DNA from: Bolinopsis microptera
Taxonomy: Eukaryota > Ctenophora > Tentaculata > Lobata > Bolinopsidae
Length of the DNA: 58,500 bases
NCBI RefSeq assembly: GCF_026151205.1
Contig: NC_087076.1
Span: 16,082,419-16,140,918 of the forward strand
Reading direction: 5' to 3'
Position numbers and translations under genes: made by a program. Shown here in pieces: positions 14,301 through 23,300 of the stretch (the first letter of the stretch is position 1; the number at the start of each line of letters is the position of its first letter). The notes beneath the pieces are model-generated. The model saw only the letters and a list, made by a program, of their open reading frames with translations. It searched no databases and had not been told where the DNA came from.

Positions 14301-17300
14301 ATATTGAAGACATTGAGGTATTATGTTTGGGATTGCAGAATCAAGGAGCAGGATCTGTCCATTTTATTTATGGCATATGCTTTGTATTATCTTACTATAT
14401 ATAAAGCGAGACGATATATATATGGATCCGTACCATTTTACTAACACCACGGCATCAACTTTAACACGACTTTCCGCAAAAATCGTAAAAGATATAAAAC
14501 TGAAACTTTTTTGACTGGGCCAAATGCTTTAATGGCCTCCAAATCAGCATGAAAAAATAAAAAATTGGCCAAGAAATAGGAGTTTTAGAGCCCAATATTT
14601 GGATCCCCAAGTGGTGCCAAAAACGCGAATTAAATAGGTATAATCATTTTAGTCTCTTGAGTCTTGACACCATTTTAGGGTTATACGGGTTCCTGCTAGT
14701 GAAAATAACGCAACTTTAAACAAATGTTTTGTTAAGTTAAGAAAGCTTTCGATTGATGATGCAGATCATAATTTTCATGTTGGGATTTGGGAATAGTTAT
14801 ATACATACGAAGCATTAACTAAAACTGAAGCTCAACATATTAAGGAATAAACAAAAGCGCTTGCCTCTGCAACTATTTGTGGATTATACTTATAGCTGGC
14901 CTAAAGAAAGTATCTGTACCATATGCTTTGCTATGATAGAGAGAACGTGAATTACACATACTCAGTATGGATGGTAAAAGAGTTAAACTAATCTAGGTCT
15001 CTTACTCTTCACCACCTCGTACTGTTCTTTACTTCATTCTTTTCTTCACCTTATACTACTGGTCATTCGCAATGGCGTAACGAAGGGCCATAAGTCAGTA
15101 TCATAAGAAATGCGTGAAGTTTCCAAAATATCTAATAAAGATCTGTAACTGGTTACACAAAGCTAGATTTGGGTCTGAATACTTACTTAAATGTGTGATG
15201 CGACAGTTTGCTGTAACTCCACCTTCAGTTGTCACATCCTTTGTCCAGATCCAAGTAGCACTGTGAGAGATAACTCCAGGGATCAAATTAGTTGAATGGC
15301 CCTTCTCTGTAGCAATTTCCCAAGTACTTTCATCGAAGTCGCTTTGCAGCCAATAAGCATTTTGCTCATCCTTTGAGCATCTCCAGGTGTGGTCAGTTAC
15401 TAGGATATCATTTCCTTCGGTATCTTCCACTGAAGCTAATATACCGTAGTCACCCACTATATCTTCACATTGTATTCCGATCACCTGGAACGATACTGGT
15501 ATTTCAAATGTAGATTCTTCAGTAAAACTGTTCAGTTTTTCATTTTCAGACAACTGTTCCTCGCCGTCCACATACACTTTCATGCGATCGTCACATGTTG
15601 CTCTCAGGATGTAATGGTCTGAAATAATTGTGATTATAGAAAACTAGCAGGAAAAGAAATTAGGATAAGACTTTTTATTAAATGGGAATGAGCTTGATGC
15701 TTTGATGGCAAAACGTTTGACTGAAATGTTTCTTACCTGACCATGCTGCACTAAGAGGTGCCATCAGTAACAGAAGCAGCATATAAGTCATTATCATAAG
15801 ACTTATCTCTTTAACTATAATAATTCCTTTTAATTAAGTTATAAACAGGTAAAGATACTTCCTTAATTTTTGATATTCGACACTAAGATATTTTGTTTAA
15901 AAGGATTGCTGTAAAAAGGGATATCTAAAGAAAGGTTTTAAGAAAGTGGCTGTTGTTAAGATGGACGATTTAAAGAGAAGCTTAAAGTAAAATTTGGTAT
16001 TCAAGACTGAGGACCTGTTCAGCTTGTTTACGTTATCTGTGGGCATATGCTTTGTTATATGAAAATAACGTCACTGTTGACGAATGTTCTGTTAAAAAAA
16101 GAAGGTGTTTTAGTGACGATATGGTAAGAGAGTTAGACAAAGTTAGACTAATCTCGTACTTTTCTCCAGTACCTCGTACTGTTCTTCACTTCATTCTCTT
16201 CTTCACCTTATACTACTGGTCATTCGTCTAAAATCTAACATTAGAAGAGAACAGCTACATTTATCTTTAGACCCCAGGCTACGAAACCAGGCTATTTCAA
16301 TAAGAATCAATTGTGCAGACGGATATTATATTTGCATAGAATAAGAATATTGAAGAATTGTGGCCATAACTATTCGATAAAGAATGTAGCACCGTCTATA
16401 CACTTCAGCAGAGTGTAATTTGCATGGTGCAGAAATTGTACTTTTAATGTAACTGGAATGGCGCAGAATTTACAAATGAATGGTCCTTTGAGCGAATCTA
16501 AATGCTGATAGGGCAAACAAATTTGAGTTCACTTTAATTTTGAGTCCATTTCTTTAATAAAAGTTATTCACATACAAAGCATTAACTAAAACTGGAGCTC
16601 TGTAGTCTGTTACAGATTAACTGGCATGTTATAGCAGTGTGCGATGTTCTCTTGTACACCGACCACGTCTTAATGTTATTCAGGTTCACACTCCACAGTA
16701 AACACTCTCTAACGTCCTCTAATGTTATTGTATTTGTGGATTATAGCTGGCCTTATCTTCCTGCTAAGGCGCTAAACAGATGGTGTTGAAACACGACTGT
16801 TGCTTTATAGCTTTAGAAACTTTAAGGTGGTCGTAAATGAACTGAGCGTCTACATTAGCAAACCAGATATTTAAAGAGAGGCGTAAAGAACGTATCTGTG
16901 GCACATACTTTGCTATAGAGAGAACATGAAATACACATACTCAGTATGGATGGTAAGAGAGTTAGACTAATCTAGGTCTCTTACTCCTCACCACCTCGTA
17001 CTGTTCTTCACTTCTTTCTCTTTTTCACCTTATACTACTGGTCGTTCGTCTAAAATCAAACATTAGAAGAGAACAGCTACATTTATATTTAGACCCCAGG
17101 CTCTGAAACCAGGCTATTTAAATAAGAATAAATTGTGCAGACGGATATTATATATGCATAGAATAAGAATATTGAATAATTGTAGCCATAACCATGTGAT
17201 AGAGACCGTCTTTACATTCTGAAGTGAGCAGATCATAATTTTCATGTTGCTGAAATTGTAATTTTACTCTTATTGAAGAGGCTGGACATTTACAAATGGT

Positions 17301-20300
17301 TGGTCTTTAAAACAAGTATAATTATGTTAAACATGATTGTAATGTTGATAAGAAAACATAAAATCCCTATTCTATGTTTTCTATCAATTCATTACAAAAT
17401 ATCTTGATTATTAAATAGAGGTTCTCACCTGATCTTCTACAGTCTGGATCTCTTACAGTTGTCAGCACTCCTTCCCTACACTGCACTTCTCTTCCCCCAA
17501 GGTTAACATGGTTCCCTCCACAGATCACCCTCACCTTCATGCCGTGTTTTACTGGCAGTGCTGGAACTGTTTCTTTTCTTATATTCTTCCAGGACACGTC
17601 TAATTCCGTGCAGTCTTCTAATGAATAAATAAATTATTAGAAACTCTAGAATTCTATAAAGTGCCCATTATCTTATAGCTTTATAAATATTTGCTACCGA
17701 TAACACAAAGCAAGAGTTCGGTATAAATACTTACTTAAATGGCTGATGCGACGACAGTTTGCTAATTGTGTTGTCCCCTTTGACCAGATCCACTTTGCAC
17801 TGTGGGAGATATCTCCATCGATAAAATTACCTCCGTGGTCCTTCTCTCTGGCACTTTCCCAAGTACTATCATCAAATTCTTTTTGCAGCCAATCGGCATT
17901 TTGCTCATCCTTTGAGCATCTCCAGGTGTGGTCAGTTACTAGGATATCATTTTCTTCGGTATCTTCCACTGAAGCTAATATACCGTAGTCACCCCCTGCA
18001 TCCTTACAATATATTCCGATCACCTGGAACGATGCTGGTATTTCAAAGGTAGATTCTTCACTCCAATTGTCCAGTTTTTCAGACGACTGTTCCTCGCCGT
18101 CCACATACACTTTCATGTAATCGTCACATGTTGCTCTCAGGATGTAATGGTCTGATATAATTGTGATTATAGAAAACTAGCAGGAAAAGAAATTAGGATA
18201 CGACTTTTTATTAAATGGGAATAAGCTTGATGGCAAAACTTTTAACTGCAATCTTTCTTACCTGACCATGCTGCACTAAGAGGTGCCATCAGTAACAGAA
18301 GCAGCATATAAGTCATTATCATAAGACTTATCTCAAAACTTTAACTATAATAATTCCTTTTAATAAAGTTTTATAACAGGTAAAGGGACTACCTTAATTT
18401 AAAATATTCGACACTAAGATATTTTGTTTAAAACGATGGCTGTAAAAAGGGATATCTAAAGAAAGGTGTTAAGAAAGTGGCTGTTGTTAAGATGGACGAT
18501 TTAAAGAGAAGCCTAAAGTAAAATTTGGCATTCAAGACTGAGGACCTGTTCAGTGTTAACTTTATGTTTTGTTAAGTTAAGAAAGCTTTCGATTGATGAT
18601 GCAGATCATAATTTTCATGTTGGGATTTTTGGAATAGTTATATACATACGAAGCATTAACTAAAACTGAAGCTCAACATGTTAAGGAATAAACAATAGCG
18701 CGTGCCTCCAAAGTCCAACTATTTGTGGATTATACTTATAGCTGGCCTTCTCTAATCTCTTCCTGCTAGGGCGATAAACAGATGGTGTTGTAACACGATT
18801 GTTGCTTTATAGTTTTAGAAACTTCAAGGTGGTCGTAAATGAACTGAGCGTCAAGATTAGCAAACCAGATATTTAAAGAGAGGCGTAAAGAACGTATCTG
18901 TGGCACATGCTTTGCTATATAATAGAGATAACATGAATTACACGTACCCAGTATGGATGGTAAGAGAGTTACACTAATCTAGGTCTCTTCTCAAACTCGT
19001 ACTGTTCTTCACTTCATTCTCTTTTTCACCTTATACCACTGGTCATTCGTTTAAAATCTAACAATAGAAGAGAACAGCTACATTTATCTTTAGACCCCAG
19101 GCTCTGAAACCAAGCTATTTAAATAAGAATCAATTGTGCAGCTCACTACTTTGTGATCTGAAAACTAACTGATATTATTTCCAGATGTGTGTGAGGTGGG
19201 AACAGTGATGTTCGGAACAACAGATCCTCCAGCCGGGTACCGAGTAGAAGCTAACACCAACATCGTCACCACCTGTGACCAGGGCTACTTCATCGGAACT
19301 AAGACTTCTGTTACTCACACATGCGGCACTACTCAGTTCTGTTCAAGTGAGTCTAGACTTATTGTTAGGGCCGAATTCCTGCATAACTTTCTGGACAAAG
19401 CAATCAACAATCAACATGTTATGACAACATTCCACAATAAACTAACACCACCGTTTCCAGGTGTGCTGATGTTATCAGGGTACGAAGGGTACGCCAGCAA
19501 GGGACACAGCTACAGTCTGACGTGTCAGTACACCACTGACGACACCTCTGCTCGGCTCACCTGGTACAGGGACAACATCCTCCTCGAAAACACTGCTACT
19601 GACGTGACTGATTCCCAGACTACCACAAGGTAAGTGGGGGAGATATGAGGTGATCTTGGTAATGTAACCAAGGTGAATGTATGGATAAGATTTTCCATCA
19701 TCATGATATTTATTTTGTTAAAGGAAGTTTAGTGATTATAATTAATTGAACTGCCTGTTTCAGTGTGTTGGACGTAACAGTTGACAATAGTGCGGAGTAC
19801 TCTTGCAAACTCGGCTCCACTCTAGCTGACCACTCTCACGAAGTCACTGCTCTAGGTAACCAGAACATAAACCTGACACGTGTTAACTTTTACCTGACAC
19901 GTGTCAACATTTACCTAACACGCATGTTAACATTTATCTAACACGTGTTAACTTTTATCTAACACGTGTTAACTTTCTAACAACCATACCGCTAAACTAC
20001 TAGTGTATGACTGTATAACACGAAACTAACAAAGCTAAACTTCAGTAAATGATATTGGTGTGAGCGCTACTCTAATTGTTGGAAGCACCTACACTTTCAC
20101 TTGTGCTGGGCAACAACCCGAGGGAGTGGATCTTCCTCCTAGCATTGCCGCTTTTATCAACAACAAGCAGGTTCGTGGTTAAACTTTTGGGGTAATTGCT
20201 CGACCGAAATTAAGTTTACAAGGCACTCATTCAAATTTCAAGGACCTAATTCCCATAATTTATTGTTTTTTAACACACTTATTTAATACTTCTATAATAC

Positions 20301-23300
20301 ACACAGATACCAATCGTGGTAGATATCAAATACATGTCAGACTTGTATATCATTTAAACGTAAATCGTTTTATCCAGGTGTATGAGGGAGACCTTTCTGA
20401 TGATGGTCTGTCCCTGAAAGTTGAGTTCCAGGCTACTTCAGACATCAGTATCACGTGCGAGTTCATCTACATCCAGGTGGATGAGGACGTGTTTGTTACT
20501 AAGGAAAACGGCAATGGATTCAACGTTATAGGTTCGTTAGTTTGTTTTTGGACTATGTTTCTTGTCATTGGAAAACTGAATTTTTAATGTAGGAAAACCG
20601 AAGTTTTAATGTAGGAAACCCCCTCTTCGTGCAGTATTTCAGTAAATGTCTTGTAATAAATTCCCCTTTTTCTAAATCTCCAGGTGTTATCAAAGAGCCC
20701 AGCCGAAATATGTTCATTCCAGTAAACACCAACCACGATATCGAGTGCGAGATGCACAATGTTGACTCCATCAGCATCGTGAAGGTCAGCTCAGGTGGCA
20801 CTGAAACTGTGGTGCAAACTACCCCTAACGGCGGTTCTGCCTCCTACACCCTGAACTCAAACACTCCGGAGACTGCTGACTACTACTGTCTCGGAACTAA
20901 AGATGGTTACTCCGTGGAGACTTCCAGATACACCTACACCGTGGTTAACACAAACGTGATCTCGGGACCAACTGACCAGTACACTATTGGGGAGAGTGTA
21001 AAGTTTGAGTGTCTGGTACCCGCTGGAACCACCGTCAGTTTTAAGAAAACAGACAACAACGCTTTGGACCTATCAACCCAAACCTCGGAGAACAGTGGTG
21101 CTAACGGTAACACCCTCTTTACTCTGACCATCTCAAATCCCATTGAATCAGATAACGGCGAGTATTTCTGCGAAGGTAACAACGGCAGGAGCTCCGGTGC
21201 TATGTTGAACTATGTACGGATCCTCTCATCTCCTAAGGACCTGTACCGGGATGAAGGACAAGCTGCTACGTTTGTTTGCAAAGCGTCAGGTTATGTCAGT
21301 ATAATGTGGACCACACCAACTGGTTTTCAAACCCCTGATCACACCTTCGTGACAGAGACAGGTGACACCATAGCAGAGCACAGTCTAACAGCGGAACAGG
21401 CAGGTATCTATTATTGTGTGGCTGCAGATATTGTCAGCAGCAAGTCCGCTAAACTTGTGGTGATGAAAGTACAGTTGATCGTTCCTGACGCAGTGAAGTC
21501 CGGTGAGGAGGTTGAGATCTCCTGCGTGGTATTTGGAGATCACGATGGTGTTACTATTTCTAACCAAGGACGATTATTGACCACTGAGACACCTCTCGAT
21601 GCGATGAGCACCATGGCCAAAGGAGGGGGTACCAAATACTTCTCCAAATACGAAGTCTCTCTAAGCTTATTCACTGAGGGTGTTACTAACTTTGCTTGCA
21701 CCGCCTACTACAACAACTTTGGAGACGTGCACAAAGAAGAAGGACAATCCTACTTTGTTGGTTTCTACAAGCAACCATCTGACATCCTTCATCTAGCCGG
21801 GACATTTGAAATCGTAGCTCAGGTGGGCTCCTCTCCTAAAGATAACATCGTGCTGGCTCTCTACGATAGTGAGAACACTCAACAAGACACTAAGACTGCA
21901 TCTGGTGGCTTGAAGAGCGTGTCAATTCCATTGACACGCTCTGTAGCTAGTACCGGCAGGTATTACTACGAGTTGAACGTGGGAGGTGAGACTATAAAGT
22001 CTGATCAGTTTACCATCACCACCTACGGTGCACCCATTGCTGGAAACTATGAGATTTATTACCCAGGCAGCAAGATAGATTCTCTGACACTGATTTGTGT
22101 CCTGAGGATGCCTCTGGGGTCCCCTGTAACATGGACTGATGCTAACGGAGATAAGCAGGGCTCTGACAACCCTCTCATCAGCACCAAGTACTCAGGAAAT
22201 GATCAGATCATGACGTCTACCTTCACAATCTCCGCTCCTGGTACTGGTTACTCTTGTTCTGCCACCATTCTCGAGACAAAAGTTACTGTTGGCTACAAGG
22301 TCTATCTCCAGAACTATGCTCTGGTTCCCGAAGACAAGAACAATGTGTTCTATGATACTATGATCCAACTGAAGAGCTCACCCGCCTCTTTTAACCCAAG
22401 AGTCTTTGCTCCTGATCAAACTGAGATCGATCTTAGTCAACCCTTGAATTTGTATGAAAGTAGAGACTTCACCTCTGAATTAATGTGGACTTGGGGAGAC
22501 GAGGAAAGTTTATTTATTCAAAGCGATACACTCAATGTAGCAGGAATTTACATCGCTGAACCTACCAGTACAGGACTAGTTGCTGGAGAGGATACCGAGC
22601 TGCAGTGCACGGCCACCCAAACAGCTGATATCTTCGCTAAGAAGATTAAGTGGACAGTCCCTGATGGAACCCTGACCTCCAACCAAAAAACACTATCTTT
22701 GGGTTCAGACCCTAATGCTGATGTTTCCAAGACAACCGTTACATGGAGAAACAGCTTAACGTCTGGTTCTACGGTTACGATCACCTGCACTGTTGATTTC
22801 TCTTTTAAGGATGGGTCTCCTGATGTTACGAAAGTAAGAACGATCGTCGCCGCAATAGACAAAAAGTGTTACGCCGTGTATGATCTTGATGATGGAGTTG
22901 TCACCGCATCCGGAACCTCTATCTTCCCCGGAGAAACTGCCTCTGTGAAGTGTAATGACGGTTTCCAACTCTCCGGTCAGTCTGAATACAGGTGTTCGGG
23001 AGGAGCGCTTTGGAGCTCTCCACCTAGATGTGTAAGGAAGAAACTGCTGTGTCCTACCATCGCCCCTATCTCCGCTCTTGTCAATTACGATCACCCTGAC
23101 CTTACTCTGCAATGTGTTGGACACTTTTCTGCCTTTCAAGATCCGCCTCGTCTTAGGTGTGAGGATTATGGCTGGAACCTACTGTCTGTATCTAGCTCTG
23201 TAAGCTCATTCCAGTTTTGCGGAGAAAAAATCACTCCGTATTCAAAGTCTGTGACTGTAACCGTTACTTACGGCAATGGAGACCGAGACTGCGATACTGA

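Larger units (their letters stand above)
12877..19184 (+). other. 6.3 kb receptor intron hosting an antisense gene cluster
   Basis: The intron separates the first GCC2/GCC3 exon from the next CCP exon, with compatible phase 1 ends. It carries three minus-strand gene copies at 13317-14216, 15187-15791 and 17429-18316. Duplicated spacer DNA fills the rest, such as the block around ACTCAGTATGGATGGTAA at about 14959, 16120, 16937 and 18947. Confidence 0.75.

Noticed and set aside
22548-23139. Minus-strand ORFs of 104 and 127 residues over the large Ig exon
   Set aside because: Shadows of the plus-strand coding exon with no signal of their own.
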